Assembly (NCBI GenBank): GCA_021325295.1
Contig: JAJPHM010000029.1
Location: 1 to 49,887 of the forward strand
From: Nitrososphaeraceae archaeon
GTDB taxonomy: Archaea > Thermoproteota > Nitrososphaeria > Nitrososphaerales > Nitrososphaeraceae
Direction: 5' to 3'
Length of the DNA: 49,887 nucleotides
The position numbers were made by a program, and so were the translations under genes. The notes beneath the pieces were generated by a model. That model did not search any database and was not told the DNA's origin. It was given only the letters and a program-made list of their open reading frames with translations. Below, piece after piece: positions 25,998 through 36,086 of the stretch; positions within the stretch are counted from its first letter, which is position 1; each line of letters opens with the position of its first letter.

Positions 25998-26408
25998 CTA
26001 GCGGAGCTTTTCAAGCTCGCTATCATCGCGGTAGTTTTCAGGATCGAGTCTGAAGCCTTGGGTTGCTTCATACGGAACGTCGCTTAGCCTTAGATGATAC
26101 TCTAGCTTTGTCTTTTTCAGCTGTTTTTCCAGCCACAGAACAAATTTCTGCTCAATCATATTGGCATCCTGCTTCTGGATGTCTGGATATACATCAAGAA
26201 GCTTCTCGACAAATTCAGAATCAAAGTAGATATTGAAAAACTCCCAGCCCATAGCCTTGCCATTTGAGGAGCATTCGCATTTGCTTTTAGAGTGAATTCC
26301 CCATTCTAGGTTGCCGATAAACTCCATTATCTTTTGCCTTTCCTTGTTAAAATCAATGCAAGAGCCTGATACCACGATCATGGGAGGCTTCTCAGCAAAC
26401 TTTCGCAT
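25998..26408 (-). CDS. Hypothetical protein (136 aa)
   Basis: A soluble, charged protein with aromatic stretches (MGWEFFNIYFDSEFVEKLLDVYP) and a CECSS cluster near residue 45. No motif is recognised. The ATG at 26408 is about 29 bases from a TTATATA box, supporting a leaderless start. It is flanked by another leaderless gene on the same strand. Confidence 0.6.
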   Translation of the reverse strand: MRKFAEKPPMIVVSGSCIDFNKERQKIMEFIGNLEWGIHSKSKCECSSNGKAMGWEFFNIYFDSEFVEKLLDVYPDIQKQDANMIEQKFVLWLEKQLKKTKLEYHLRLSDVPYEATQGFRLDPENYRDDSELEKLR

Positions 26409-26525
26409 TACTGTCTCAAAGGTATTAGGATTGTTTGATATATAAGTAAACTGCTGATATGCGGCCCTTTCATGGAGTTTTTACATTACAATGTTCAATT
26501 TACAATTAGGCCAAGCTAGGTCAAA

Positions 26526-26903
26526 TCAACGGCCTGCGTTGGCCTTTTGTTGATGCTTTGCCCTTTCAGACAATACATACGCATCTATAAAACGTCTCGC
26601 GTAAAGATTTGCATATTTCTCTGTTCCTCTATGCAGACCGCCTCTTGATCGGATATGATGGTAAAACTCGTGCAAGATGATGAACGGATTATAAAAGATG
26701 TCCGAAGTCGATGCGTATATTTTTTCTTCCTTTGCCACATATACTGCATAGGCTGACCTCCTTTTTCCCTTTACAGTACCGACTGCAATTTCAGGGGCCC
26801 TGACCTTATAAAATAAGCTCAAAACTTGTAGCGCCTCCTCTGTTCTTCTGTCCAGAATCATTTGGACCACTCTGGATTGCATATCCACATCAGGTTCAGG
26901 CAT
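26526..26903 (-). CDS. Small putative zinc metalloprotease (HExxH)
   Basis: This 125-residue protein has ILHEFYHHIRSR (HExxH) near residue 77 and a downstream Glu in TEKYANLYARRFI that could serve as the third zinc ligand, the gluzincin arrangement. There is no signal peptide or membrane segment, so action would be cytoplasmic. Such one-domain forms are known as minigluzincins. Proteolytic activity is untested. The ATG at 26903 is about 26 bases from an ATAATA-like box. Confidence 0.65.
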   Translation of the reverse strand: MPEPDVDMQSRVVQMILDRRTEEALQVLSLFYKVRAPEIAVGTVKGKRRSAYAVYVAKEEKIYASTSDIFYNPFIILHEFYHHIRSRGGLHRGTEKYANLYARRFIDAYVLSERAKHQQKANAGR

Positions 26904-27042
26904 CTGTTATGCGATCAAGCTATTATGATCAATGCCAATAATATAAACAGGTCTGGGCGAGATGAAAGACGATGTGTCTAGAGTGGATACAAGAAGATGA
27001 AAAACAAAGAAAGAAAAATATTCAGACTGGACTAGACCAATC

Positions 27043-27432
27043 CTAGCCTACCAGTTGAGTAATTCTCTTCAGTATCTCATTCTCGATATGCCGCGTCCAG
27101 AGCATTTCTGGTATATCTACGGCTAAAAACATCACAGACAATAGCAGTGCTTCCGCCGCAGCTACAGCTAGATTTTGAATCCACTTGCCTATCCCAATAT
27201 GAACAGCAAAGTTATTGGGTTCTCCTGTTATCATTATTGTAAATGCTCTGTCGGCAGTTATGATGTCGCGCAAGATTCCGGCCTTTTGTGCCTGGATAAC
27301 TATTCCCACCGGGGCACTTGTGTTGATCTGAGTCTTGTACCCATCATTTTGAAGCATCTGCACAATCTGCTGAGCTAACTGGTTCAGGTCTTTGTTTTTG
27401 TTCTGAAACTGTACTACCTTCTCGGATACCAT
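27043..27432 (-). CDS. Hypothetical protein with a hydrophobic helix (129 aa)
   Basis: The N-terminal ~75 residues are soluble alpha/beta (LNQLAQQIVQMLQNDGYKTQ). A hydrophobic stretch follows at about residues 88-106 (LAVAAAEALLLSVMFLAVD), then an amphipathic end. It could be a monotopic membrane-associated protein. No family recognised. Confidence 0.6.
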   Translation of the reverse strand: MVSEKVVQFQNKNKDLNQLAQQIVQMLQNDGYKTQINTSAPVGIVIQAQKAGILRDIITADRAFTIMITGEPNNFAVHIGIGKWIQNLAVAAAEALLLSVMFLAVDIPEMLWTRHIENEILKRITQLVG

Positions 27433-27635
27433 TTAAGAAGATGGACTAGGGCTGACTTATTAGCATTCTGCGTACGACATCATGTGCAAGTGAAAGCAAG
27501 CGCACAGGTTGCAGAGGCTATGTAAAGCCAGAGTAGATAGTTTGTTATCTTCGGCTGTCATTTTGAGCTGACCGGATTGTAATGCAAATTGATACTACGA
27601 AACAGAAAACTGCTTTGCTATTGCAATCGTCTTGA

Positions 27636-28223
27636 TCACTCGGGTATCTTTACTAGAACTGTATTGGATGTCAGGGTTGTAAGAGTTGTAGTTTTAGCCA
27701 GAGATTCCTTCAGAAGAGATTCTATCAGGGTTTTCAGATACAGAGACCATTTTTGTCCAAGATCATGTTTTATTACAATAGTCTGCGATCTTGATTGAAA
27801 CTCACTTTCAGAGTTCACTTTTCGCGATATCTCTATGCCAGAATTTTTCATCCTGGCCTCTAGCCATGAGATAAATGACTCCAGGTCAGTTTTGCCCTTC
27901 ATAAACAGCATGATATCAAAATTCGCATCCTTGCCTGTCTTGCGAGCAATTTCAATTATGTCTTCGTCGCTTAGCCTGTTGAAAAGCTCCGCAACGACAG
28001 GTTTTGTCAGCTGCATGTAGCCTGCCTTTGCTGCATACTCCTCCCACTCAATATACCTGTTGATAATGTGGTTGACCAAGTTGTTGAGGCTTATCTGTTG
28101 CCTCTTTGCTTCTTCCTGTAATAGATGCATGCTCTCCTTGTCAACCCTAAAAGTTACTGTCACAGTCTCTTTCTTCCTGACTGAATCTGGAAAATATCCT
28201 GCTCCTTTACTCATAAATGACAT
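27636..28223 (-). CDS. Ribbon-helix-helix protein with extra C-terminal domain
   Basis: About 195 residues. The N-terminal region (residues ~10-60) reads TVTVTFRVDKESMHLLQEEA followed by ISLNNLVNHIINRYIEW, a clear RHH (MetJ/Arc) DNA-binding pattern. The remaining ~130 residues, including LFNRLSDEDIIEIARKTG, form an uncharacterised domain that may sense a ligand or act as a partner-binding module. The ATG at 28223 fits an AT-rich box near 28243; an in-frame TTG at 28238 is an alternative. Confidence 0.72.
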   Translation of the reverse strand: MSFMSKGAGYFPDSVRKKETVTVTFRVDKESMHLLQEEAKRQQISLNNLVNHIINRYIEWEEYAAKAGYMQLTKPVVAELFNRLSDEDIIEIARKTGKDANFDIMLFMKGKTDLESFISWLEARMKNSGIEISRKVNSESEFQSRSQTIVIKHDLGQKWSLYLKTLIESLLKESLAKTTTLTTLTSNTVLVKIPE

Positions 28224-28374
28224 GATATGATGGCTCAATATTATTAGATGTTTCTTGGGCTATCTTGATATCATTTTCATCTGAAGCTAGGAAACTAGTG
28301 ACCGGTAGGACACCCGTGCACTGCTTGTGTAAGGCTGCTTTGCTACTGCCTTGACACTGGCGACAAATCTGCCG

Positions 28375-30018
28375 CTAGAGATATCTTTCCAGCATGGTGC
28401 ATGTCCTGTCAATCCCAAGGTCCAGAACATAATTTCCAATTCTGGGACCCCTGTCAGCATTAATAAGCATCCGGTACAAGAGAACAAAGAACTCTTTTGG
28501 CTCGATTCCGTTGCTTCTAGCGGTATCAAACACGATCGATTGAAGGTTTTTTGGAGCTTCCGGGTCGCTTGGCGAAATGGATGATAACGACCCAAGTGAT
28601 TGAATCAGCTGCCTGATAGCATTTTTCTGCTTGTCGTCAAGCTCTATTTCAAATTTCTGCTCTGTACTGCTGTCAATATCGTCTGCCCAGTTGCATGCAA
28701 GCTCTATCTTGCGCATCATCCTTTCTGTCTTGTCCTTTACCACGCCATACTTTGAAAGCCTGCCAAAGACTTTTTCGTGTCTCTTTTCTGCCGTCTCGCC
28801 CCGGAATATTGATGCCTGCTGGACGATCAGCCTGTAAGGCACATGAGCATCAGGCATCGCAGGTGGTTTGAGGCGGTTGACATATTCGTATACCCCTTTT
28901 GTCTTTGCGAGCTTGGCAGGATTGTCCTCTTTAGCCCTGCCAAAGTATACATCTTCATAATAGTCGTACTCGTCCATAAGAGTCGGGATATCGTCTAGAC
29001 CCACATGCCTTGTACCTGTGATGCGTTTGTATAGCAAAAGCAGAATTGACTCCGGTGAACCATATTTCAGCCACATCTGCGGTGTAAGGACATTGCCTGC
29101 TGATTTGCTTATCTTTTTGCCAGTCTTGTCCAGAAACATTTCATATTTTACGTGCAGAGGATGGGGGTAGCTCAAAATTTCATCAGCCACCCAGTCATTT
29201 ACCCTCACCGAGTCCATGATATCCTTGCCGTATGCCTCAAACCTGATATCAAGTGCCTGCCATCTAGCAGCAAACTCGACCTTCCATGCAAGTTTGCCTT
29301 CACCTTTTGTAATGTCCGCTTCGCCGCGGTTTCCACATCCTTTCACATCGACCTTGCCTATTCTGCTCCCGGAACAGATGTAGGTAACCTTCTTTTCATC
29401 TGGCAGATACTTTTCTGCTATTGCAGTATACAGCCTGCCACATTGGCTGCAGATGGGAAAATATGGCAGGACTTCAGTGTACTTGTCCTGACCGACAAAC
29501 TCGGATATCTTTTTCCCAAGAAGCGAACTATTTCTTAGCAGAGTGTCTATCTGGTTGACAAGAAGACCGCTTTTGTATGACTCCCTGCCACTGCGAAAAG
29601 AATATTTTATTCCGGCCCGGTCCAGCCCGTCAAGCAAAAGACCGCTCATATGGTCCCCATACGATCTGTGACAGCTTCCAAAAGGATCCGGGATGCTTGA
29701 GACAGGTCTTGCAAGATAATCGTTCAACCATTCCGGCAACCCATATGGAATCTTGCGGAGACCATCCATGTCGTCAGAATATGCTACAAGCTCTGCCCTG
29801 TAGCCAAGGTTTTGCAGAGCAAGGGCAATTCCATAGGCCCTTACTGCGTCTCCCATGCTTCCGATATGGGGTATTCCGGATGCCCCAAGGCCGCTTTCAA
29901 CCCTTATGGTATCCAGGGTCCGACCAATTTTTTTCTCTCGCTTTATCAGTGAGTCGGCAACCTTGTCTATCCATGTTCCCTTACCAATTATTTCGTCATG
30001 GTCCTTTTTCTCTGGCAT
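28375..30018 (-). CDS. lysS: Lysyl-tRNA synthetase, class I
   Basis: This 547-residue enzyme charges tRNA-Lys. It is the archaeal/spirochaete class I form, shown by PHIGSMGD (HIGH-like, residues ~50-57) and KISKSAGN (KMSKS-like) within the Rossmann catalytic core. A zinc-like CSQCG region is also present. A helical anticodon-binding C-terminal half follows. The length and order match the family. Elp3, a tRNA-modifying enzyme, lies upstream on the same strand, 122 bases away. Confidence 0.96.
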   Translation of the reverse strand: MPEKKDHDEIIGKGTWIDKVADSLIKREKKIGRTLDTIRVESGLGASGIPHIGSMGDAVRAYGIALALQNLGYRAELVAYSDDMDGLRKIPYGLPEWLNDYLARPVSSIPDPFGSCHRSYGDHMSGLLLDGLDRAGIKYSFRSGRESYKSGLLVNQIDTLLRNSSLLGKKISEFVGQDKYTEVLPYFPICSQCGRLYTAIAEKYLPDEKKVTYICSGSRIGKVDVKGCGNRGEADITKGEGKLAWKVEFAARWQALDIRFEAYGKDIMDSVRVNDWVADEILSYPHPLHVKYEMFLDKTGKKISKSAGNVLTPQMWLKYGSPESILLLLYKRITGTRHVGLDDIPTLMDEYDYYEDVYFGRAKEDNPAKLAKTKGVYEYVNRLKPPAMPDAHVPYRLIVQQASIFRGETAEKRHEKVFGRLSKYGVVKDKTERMMRKIELACNWADDIDSSTEQKFEIELDDKQKNAIRQLIQSLGSLSSISPSDPEAPKNLQSIVFDTARSNGIEPKEFFVLLYRMLINADRGPRIGNYVLDLGIDRTCTMLERYL

Positions 30019-30140
30019 TTTATTTTATTTCTCTGTCCCCTTTTCCTTCTTTTCTTCTTATATGTTGTCTTGTCGCTGTTCCGCTATCTCTACCTGTATT
30101 CTGTTCGACCTTGTCCTATCCTATCATGTCCTGCTGCATT

Positions 30141-31808
30141 CTACAAATCCTTAGAAACATATGGCCCGTTCTGAGTATAACCAAGCTTTCTATAATATTC
30201 TCTGGTTCCGACTGCACTTATGACTGACAGCTTGTAGATGCCAAACTCTTCTCTTGCAATTCTTTCAGCTTCACTCATGAGCTTTGCACCATAACCTGAG
30301 TGCTGGTAGTACCTCTGCTCAGGTCCGCCGGCTTCACCAGTTCCGGTTGCAGAGATTCTCTGGCCCACGCTCAGAGCCTGGCCATATATATGCAACTCTC
30401 GTACAATAGCCGAGTCTTGAAGTTCAATTCTATGAGGATTGGCCGGGATTCTCAGGCGTAAAAATCCAATGATTGTAAACTTGTCCTTTACAAAAGACAA
30501 AAACACCTCCTGTCCAGCAGAGGCTGTGTAAACTATTTTCTCCATCCTGACCTTGGACTCATCTGCAAGACCTGCCGTCTCTTCTTTTACCTGATCAGCT
30601 GTACCTGTCCTGTCATGTTGCAGGCCTGGCTCTCTGCATCTTATGCATTTGCACTCAAGGCCTTGTTGCCTGAGCCTTTCTAAAACCACCTGCCTCAGGT
30701 TTCCATCCTTTGGTCCTGCCACGATATCTTTGGATTCTATTTCCCTCTGGACTCGCATTATCCGCACCCATGGCGGGATCATTTTCTTTACCTCTACGAG
30801 CAGATTAACCAGATCATTGTCAGAATAGGCGAAATAAGACCCACGCCTATAAAGCTCGTACAGACCTGTGTTTTTTAGCACCAGCGTTGGGTAGATCTTG
30901 AGCATATCTGGCCTGAATGCTTGGTCATCAAAGAGTCTTTTGAAATCTTCAAGATCCTGTTGCACGGAAGAGCCAGGCAGCCCTGGCATCATGTGTGCCA
31001 CAATCTTGTAGCCAGCATCCCTTGCAATCGCAAAAGAATCTTTGACATCGTCAAGTGTATGCCCTCTATTGACTGCCTTGTAAACAGAGTTCCTGAGAGA
31101 CTGGACCCCGATCTCTACTCTGGTGATACCCATGTCGAGCATCAGGTCAATATGCTGTCGCTTGCAATAGTCTGGCTTTGTTTCGACCGTAAATCCAACA
31201 CACCTTTTCTCTGCCGTCTCGTTTGCTCTGATTGCATCGGCCAAGCTTGCAGCCCTGAACCCATTTAGGGCATCGTAGCAGCACTTTGCAAATTCTTTCT
31301 GGTATTGCTCAGGCATAAATGGAAAAGTGCCACCTACTATTACAAGCTCTATTTTGCCAGTTTCATGGCCTCTTGATTGAAGCTGCCGTATTTTTGTGGC
31401 AACCTGCTCGTAAGGATCATATCTTACAGCCTGGGCAATTCTTGTAGAAGGTTCAGTGCCCGTATAGCTGAGTGGCGTATTGAACTCTATTCCGCCCGGG
31501 CAGTATATGCACTTGCCATGCGGGCATTCAAATGGTTTTGGCATGACAGCAATTACGGCAACGCCTGATGCAGTTTTTACTGGCCTGACTGCCAGAACAC
31601 TTCTCTGCCTTTTATCATGAATGTGTTGCATAATATGCTCGTTTTTTGGCAAGGTCGCAAGGCCATACGAACAAGATACCTTTCTGGCAATCTTGAGAAT
31701 ATCTCTGACTGATAAAATGCGACCAGATTCCTGTACCTGTCGGGCAATCACCCTGCAGGCCTGCCAGTAGTTGTCCTGTTCTGCATCAGTTACCGCCGTA
31801 TCGAGCAA
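30141..31808 (-). CDS. elp3: Elp3-type tRNA uridine-34 carboxymethyl synthase
   Basis: This 555-residue protein joins a radical SAM domain (CPHGKCIYC, C-x4-C-x2-C, near residue 95; ETKPDYC; GVQSL) to a C-terminal GNAT acetyltransferase domain (HSGYGAKLMSEAERIAR; YYRKLGY). Archaeal Elp3 works alone to add a carboxymethyl group to wobble uridine of tRNA. The TTG at 31808 is about 28 bases from a TTAATATTC box, supporting a leaderless start. Confidence 0.95.
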   Translation of the reverse strand: MLDTAVTDAEQDNYWQACRVIARQVQESGRILSVRDILKIARKVSCSYGLATLPKNEHIMQHIHDKRQRSVLAVRPVKTASGVAVIAVMPKPFECPHGKCIYCPGGIEFNTPLSYTGTEPSTRIAQAVRYDPYEQVATKIRQLQSRGHETGKIELVIVGGTFPFMPEQYQKEFAKCCYDALNGFRAASLADAIRANETAEKRCVGFTVETKPDYCKRQHIDLMLDMGITRVEIGVQSLRNSVYKAVNRGHTLDDVKDSFAIARDAGYKIVAHMMPGLPGSSVQQDLEDFKRLFDDQAFRPDMLKIYPTLVLKNTGLYELYRRGSYFAYSDNDLVNLLVEVKKMIPPWVRIMRVQREIESKDIVAGPKDGNLRQVVLERLRQQGLECKCIRCREPGLQHDRTGTADQVKEETAGLADESKVRMEKIVYTASAGQEVFLSFVKDKFTIIGFLRLRIPANPHRIELQDSAIVRELHIYGQALSVGQRISATGTGEAGGPEQRYYQHSGYGAKLMSEAERIAREEFGIYKLSVISAVGTREYYRKLGYTQNGPYVSKDL

Positions 31809-31973
31809 TTTTGGAAAATTGGCCTCGAGTGAATATTAACCTTCTTGCGTGCGTGAACTAGCCTCGATTAGGAGCTGCTGCTCAGCTTTGCCAGATTCTC
31901 TGGTACATGTTCATTATATTTTACTTGGCCATCTTGCCAAGCCGCTGCTAGTTTGGATGTATTTGTAATCTGG

Positions 31974-33062
31974 TTACGAGAGAACTTCATTTCTTCCTGC
32001 TAGCTTTGCAATAACTCTGCCTCTGCCCTTTTCTATTCTCCCTATCTTGGTGCAGCGCACTCTGTGCTTGGCAAATATTCTGCTAATTCCATCGATGCTT
32101 TCTTTTGGCACAATTATGCAAAAGCCAATTCCCATGTTAAATGTCCTATACATCTCTTTAATGGATATCTTGCCATCTATCTGGATCTGCTTGAATATCC
32201 CATATGGTTCTGGCAGATCGTCCAGGTAATAGTCTACACCCCCATTGAGCCTGGCCAGCTTTGCAAATGCTCCACCGGTAATATGCGCAAGGCCGTGTAT
32301 CTGGACCGTTTTGAGGGCCTCAACCACTGGCTTGACATAAATCCTGGTGGGAGTAAGCAACTCTTCACCCACGGTCTGCACGAGGTGTTGAGCTGTATCG
32401 TCAACCGAATATTTTGAAAGCAAGACCTTGCGTGCAAGAGTATAGCCGTTTGAATGTAATCCCGAGCTCTCTATGCCCAGGACAATGTCGCCTGCCCTGA
32501 CTTTATCGCCCATCACCGGCTTGCCTCCGACTGAACCAATTATCATTCCAGCCAGGTCGAAAGTATTCTCGTCTCCGGAAATTAGATCTGGCAGAATGGC
32601 TGTTTCGCCACCTACTATTGCAACAGCCGCTTGTCTGGCACCGGCAACAAGGCCTTTTGCGATTTCTCTTACTAGGGCCTCGTTGGGAGTCCTCAATGCG
32701 ATATAGTCAATAAATCCAATAGGTCGGGCACCGACGCAAATTATGTCGTTAGCATTCATTGCAACACAGTCTATGCCCACAGTGTCGAAGCGACCCACCA
32801 TCTGAGCCACCATCACTTTTGTGCCTACACCGTCAGTGTGGATTGCAATTGTACTTCTTCCAATTCTCATCAGACCTGCATAATGCCCAAATCCTGAAAG
32901 CACTTTTGCATTGGAAGGTGAAGGAAATTTATGGGTCGCTGAAATAATGTCGCCAATTGCATTCTGTGCTTTACGCACGACTTTCCTGTCTACTCCTGCC
33001 TTGCCATATGTCAAGTGGTCATCTGTCTCTGAATTCAAGTTACTTGGCTGGCCTCCAGTCAT
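31974..33062 (-). CDS. purM: Phosphoribosylaminoimidazole (AIR) synthetase
   Basis: This 362-residue PurM makes aminoimidazole ribonucleotide from FGAM in purine synthesis. The signature regions are DGVGTKVMVA, VAMNANDIICVGARP, the GGETA loop, and ESSGLHSNGYTL. It is an ATP-binding dimer. ATG 33062 lies 24 bases from an AATTAAAATAA box and is preferred over the TTG two codons upstream. PurN lies 5.6 kb away, so the pathway genes are dispersed. Confidence 0.95.
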   Translation of the reverse strand: MTGGQPSNLNSETDDHLTYGKAGVDRKVVRKAQNAIGDIISATHKFPSPSNAKVLSGFGHYAGLMRIGRSTIAIHTDGVGTKVMVAQMVGRFDTVGIDCVAMNANDIICVGARPIGFIDYIALRTPNEALVREIAKGLVAGARQAAVAIVGGETAILPDLISGDENTFDLAGMIIGSVGGKPVMGDKVRAGDIVLGIESSGLHSNGYTLARKVLLSKYSVDDTAQHLVQTVGEELLTPTRIYVKPVVEALKTVQIHGLAHITGGAFAKLARLNGGVDYYLDDLPEPYGIFKQIQIDGKISIKEMYRTFNMGIGFCIIVPKESIDGISRIFAKHRVRCTKIGRIEKGRGRVIAKLAGRNEVLS

Positions 33063-33281
33063 TTGCAACAGGTCATTTTATTTTAATTGTTATGGATATG
33101 TTGGCAACTGCATATTGTATTGAGACTCGATCACTGCCATCTGTCGCATAAGGCTGGTGGCTCTGCAGGAAGGCAGAGAAAAAATGACCGAGCCTTAAAA
33201 TATCTGCAAGCACTACTTTAATATTGAAACAGGACGAAAGGAAGGAAGGAAAAAAAAGAATGTGTGAGGTTCGCTAGATAG

Positions 33282-34460
33282 ATGGATGCGAGGAATATAG
33301 GCCTCAGAAATATCGAAGTTGCAGATACAAAGATCTGTTCTATCGATGGCGAAAATGGCAAGCTGATATATCGAGGTTATGATATCCTTGACCTTGTCAA
33401 GAATTCTACGTTCGAAGAAACTGCTTACCTTCTGCTGTTTGGCGATCTCCCTGACTCTTCCCAGCTTGCAGACTTTACCCGCAGGCTGAGGGAAGCGCGT
33501 GGTTTGCCCGACCCGTTGATAAAGGCACTGAAAAGCAGGCCGCGGCGTGCCCATCCTATGGATGTCTTGCAATCGTGCGTATCAGAGCTGGCAGACTATG
33601 ACCTAAACAACGAAGACCAGACAAAAGAAGCCAATGTCCGCCGGGCAATTGTATTAATCTCAAAGGTTCCTGCGATTATAGCTGCGTGGAATAGGATAAG
33701 AAATGGCCTTCATGTGGTGGACCATCTGGACGAAGGGTCACATGCTGCAAACTTTTTGTACATGCTGAGAGGTTCAGAGCCTACATCTGAAGAGGCAAAG
33801 ATCCTTGATGTGTGTCTCATAATCCATGCTGAACATAGCTTTAATGCCTCTACTTTTGCTGCAAGGGAGATAGCGTCAACCCGGGCTCACATGTATGCCT
33901 CTATAAGCGGCGCAGTGGGCGCATTGTCAGGCGAACTGCATGGGGGTGCCAATATCCAAGTCATGAAAATGCTATTGGAAATAGGGGATCCGTCAAACGT
34001 TGACAAATGGGTTTACGAAAGGCTGCAGGCTGGAGGACGAATAATGGGGATGGGTCATGCAGTTTACAGAACCACTGATCCGAGGGCAGACGTGCTTTCG
34101 AGGCTATCAAGAGCAATATCCACGCAGAAGGGCAATAAATGGTACGAAATGACAAGGCGAGTAGAAGAAGCTACAAAAAGGTACTTCTCTGAAAACAAAA
34201 AGCAGGCGATATATCCAAATGTCGATCTTTACAGCGCATCAGTTTATTACAGCATGGGTATACCAATGGATCTGAACACTCCAATTTTCGCAATCTCTAG
34301 GGTGGCAGGGTGGTCTGCACATGTGATAGAAGAGAAATTCGCAGAGGCTGCACCAAAGCCAGCACTGTACAGGCCAAAGGCAGTCTATGTCGGCAAATAC
34401 TGTGGACCGATGGGCTGCGAGTATACTCCAATGGCAAGCAGAAATAAGCAGAGTGGCTGA
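33282..34460 (+). CDS. gltA: Citrate synthase
   Basis: This 392-residue archaeal-type citrate synthase condenses acetyl-CoA and oxaloacetate. Motifs include GELHGGAN (active-site His), GMGHAVYRTTDPRA (second His and Arg), and YPNVDLYS (catalytic Asp). The upstream region has a TTTAATATT box near 33217 and a purine-rich leader of some 40 bases (GGAAGGAAGG), so unlike most genes here the mRNA probably has a leader. A malic enzyme gene follows 112 bases later. Confidence 0.95.
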   Translation: MDARNIGLRNIEVADTKICSIDGENGKLIYRGYDILDLVKNSTFEETAYLLLFGDLPDSSQLADFTRRLREARGLPDPLIKALKSRPRRAHPMDVLQSCVSELADYDLNNEDQTKEANVRRAIVLISKVPAIIAAWNRIRNGLHVVDHLDEGSHAANFLYMLRGSEPTSEEAKILDVCLIIHAEHSFNASTFAAREIASTRAHMYASISGAVGALSGELHGGANIQVMKMLLEIGDPSNVDKWVYERLQAGGRIMGMGHAVYRTTDPRADVLSRLSRAISTQKGNKWYEMTRRVEEATKRYFSENKKQAIYPNVDLYSASVYYSMGIPMDLNTPIFAISRVAGWSAHVIEEKFAEAAPKPALYRPKAVYVGKYCGPMGCEYTPMASRNKQSG

Positions 34461-34572
34461 TAAGACGGCATGAGTTTTTATTGCAGGCATAAACTCTCGG
34501 TAGAATAGGCTCCGAAGAAGAGACGCAGGCAAAGAAGAGATAGAAAGAGAAAATAATAAGGGTTAGACAGCA

Positions 34573-35787
34573 ATGAACACCAAACAAACTCAAGCTGGCG
34601 ACAAGAAGCATTCGGCCAACAGCCAGTCATTGGGCAAGGCTGCAATAGAGCTCCACAGAAAGCTCAGGGGCAAGATTGAGCTCCACAGCAAAGTGCTGAT
34701 CGAGTCGCCTGAGGATATCAGTATCTTGTATACGCCGGGAGTTGCCGAAGTTTGCCTGAGAATTGCTGCTGACAAGGAAAAGGCATATGAATACACATCA
34801 AAGTGGAACAATGTTGCGATAGTAACAGACGGGACAAGAACGCTTGGGCTTGGAAATATTGGCGCAGAAGCTGCTATCCCTGTGATGGAAGGCAAGGCGC
34901 TACTTTACAAGCAGTTTGGTAACGTGGATGCCTTTCCAATATGCTTGAGAACAACAAATGCTGACGAGATCATTTCTGCAGTCAAGAATATATCGCCAGT
35001 CTTTGGCGGCATAAATATCGAGGATATAGAGACTCCAAAGGCCCTCGAGATAGTCGAGAGGCTCTCAGATGAACTCGATATTCCTGTATTTCATGACGAC
35101 CAGCATGGGACTGCAGTCGTTACCCTTGCTGCCCTGCTAAATGCAATGAGGTTGACCAAAAGAAAGCCCGAAGATACGAGCGTGGTTGTGGCCGGCGCCG
35201 GCTCGGCAGGATACGGTATAGTAAAGATACTGAAGGCTATAGGCATCAAACAGATTGTAGTTACAGATTCTCAAGGTGTACTGTCAAAGTACAGGCCAGC
35301 TGAGACCATGAACCGATTCAAGTTAGAGCTTGTAGAGATTGCAAGCCAAAATGCTGGCAAAACTGAAAAGTTAGATGATGCCATAAAGGGAAAGGACGTC
35401 TTTATCGGCGTATCTGGCGTAAAAAATCTCCTTACACCCCAAATGGTAAGGTCGATGAACAAAGATTGTATAGTATTCCCTCTCACAAATCCGGATCCTG
35501 AAATTCATCCCCGCATTGCAGCAGAGGCAGGAGCAAGGATAATAGCCACCGGAAGCTACAAATTTGAAAATAGGGCAAACAATGCTCTTGTATTTCCATT
35601 TCTAATGCGCGCGATTCTAGATAAAAAGATCAAAAAGATAGGCCAGACTATCCTAGTTGATGTTGCCTATGCTCTGGCAGACCTTGTTCCGAAGGATAAG
35701 TTGAGCACCTTCAACATCATCCCAAACGTAACGGACCCTCGCATACAGGCAGCTGTAAATAGAGCAGTGCATCCTCATTCCCGCTGA
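34573..35787 (+). CDS. Malic enzyme (NAD(P)-dependent)
   Basis: This 404-residue malate dehydrogenase (oxaloacetate-decarboxylating) converts malate to pyruvate, CO2 and NAD(P)H. Motifs include YTPGVAEVC, TDGTRTLGLGNIG, FHDDQHGTAVVTLAALLNA (metal and malate site) and the Rossmann VVAGAGSAGYGI. It sits next to citrate synthase and links the TCA intermediates to pyruvate, the PPDK substrate. Its last 13 bases overlap the 3' end of the convergent gene at 35775-36086. Confidence 0.93.
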   Translation: MNTKQTQAGDKKHSANSQSLGKAAIELHRKLRGKIELHSKVLIESPEDISILYTPGVAEVCLRIAADKEKAYEYTSKWNNVAIVTDGTRTLGLGNIGAEAAIPVMEGKALLYKQFGNVDAFPICLRTTNADEIISAVKNISPVFGGINIEDIETPKALEIVERLSDELDIPVFHDDQHGTAVVTLAALLNAMRLTKRKPEDTSVVVAGAGSAGYGIVKILKAIGIKQIVVTDSQGVLSKYRPAETMNRFKLELVEIASQNAGKTEKLDDAIKGKDVFIGVSGVKNLLTPQMVRSMNKDCIVFPLTNPDPEIHPRIAAEAGARIIATGSYKFENRANNALVFPFLMRAILDKKIKKIGQTILVDVAYALADLVPKDKLSTFNIIPNVTDPRIQAAVNRAVHPHSR

Positions 35788-36086
35788 GCCGCAAGCTTGC
35801 TGTTGAGCCATTCCTTTGCGCGCTTCTCTGCTATGTGTTTTCTCATGACAAGAAGCGCCATTTCATAGAATGTTACCCCGTTTTTTCGAGACTGCGAGTC
35901 TATCCACCTGATACCCTCTGCAAGTTCAGCATCATTTTCTGCCATTATGACTAGCTCATCTACAATCCCAATGAAATGGTCGTCAACCTTGCTAAACATC
36001 TGGCACCAATTGCATTGGACCGATTTTATATCATGATTCAAATCAAGTTGACACCAGACACATAATATGTTGACAATCGACGGCAT
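35775..36086 (-). CDS. Small protein with paired CxxC motifs
   Basis: About 103 residues. The N-terminus has CVWC and CNWC 16 residues apart, a likely zinc ribbon. A helical remainder follows (VDELVIMAENDAELAEGIRW...). The ATG at 36086 lies ~30 bases from a TTTAAC box; a TTG at 36134 would add 16 residues. The stop overlaps the end of the malic enzyme gene in convergent orientation. No family recognised. Confidence 0.6.
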   Translation of the reverse strand: MPSIVNILCVWCQLDLNHDIKSVQCNWCQMFSKVDDHFIGIVDELVIMAENDAELAEGIRWIDSQSRKNGVTFYEMALLVMRKHIAEKRAKEWLNSKLAAQRE

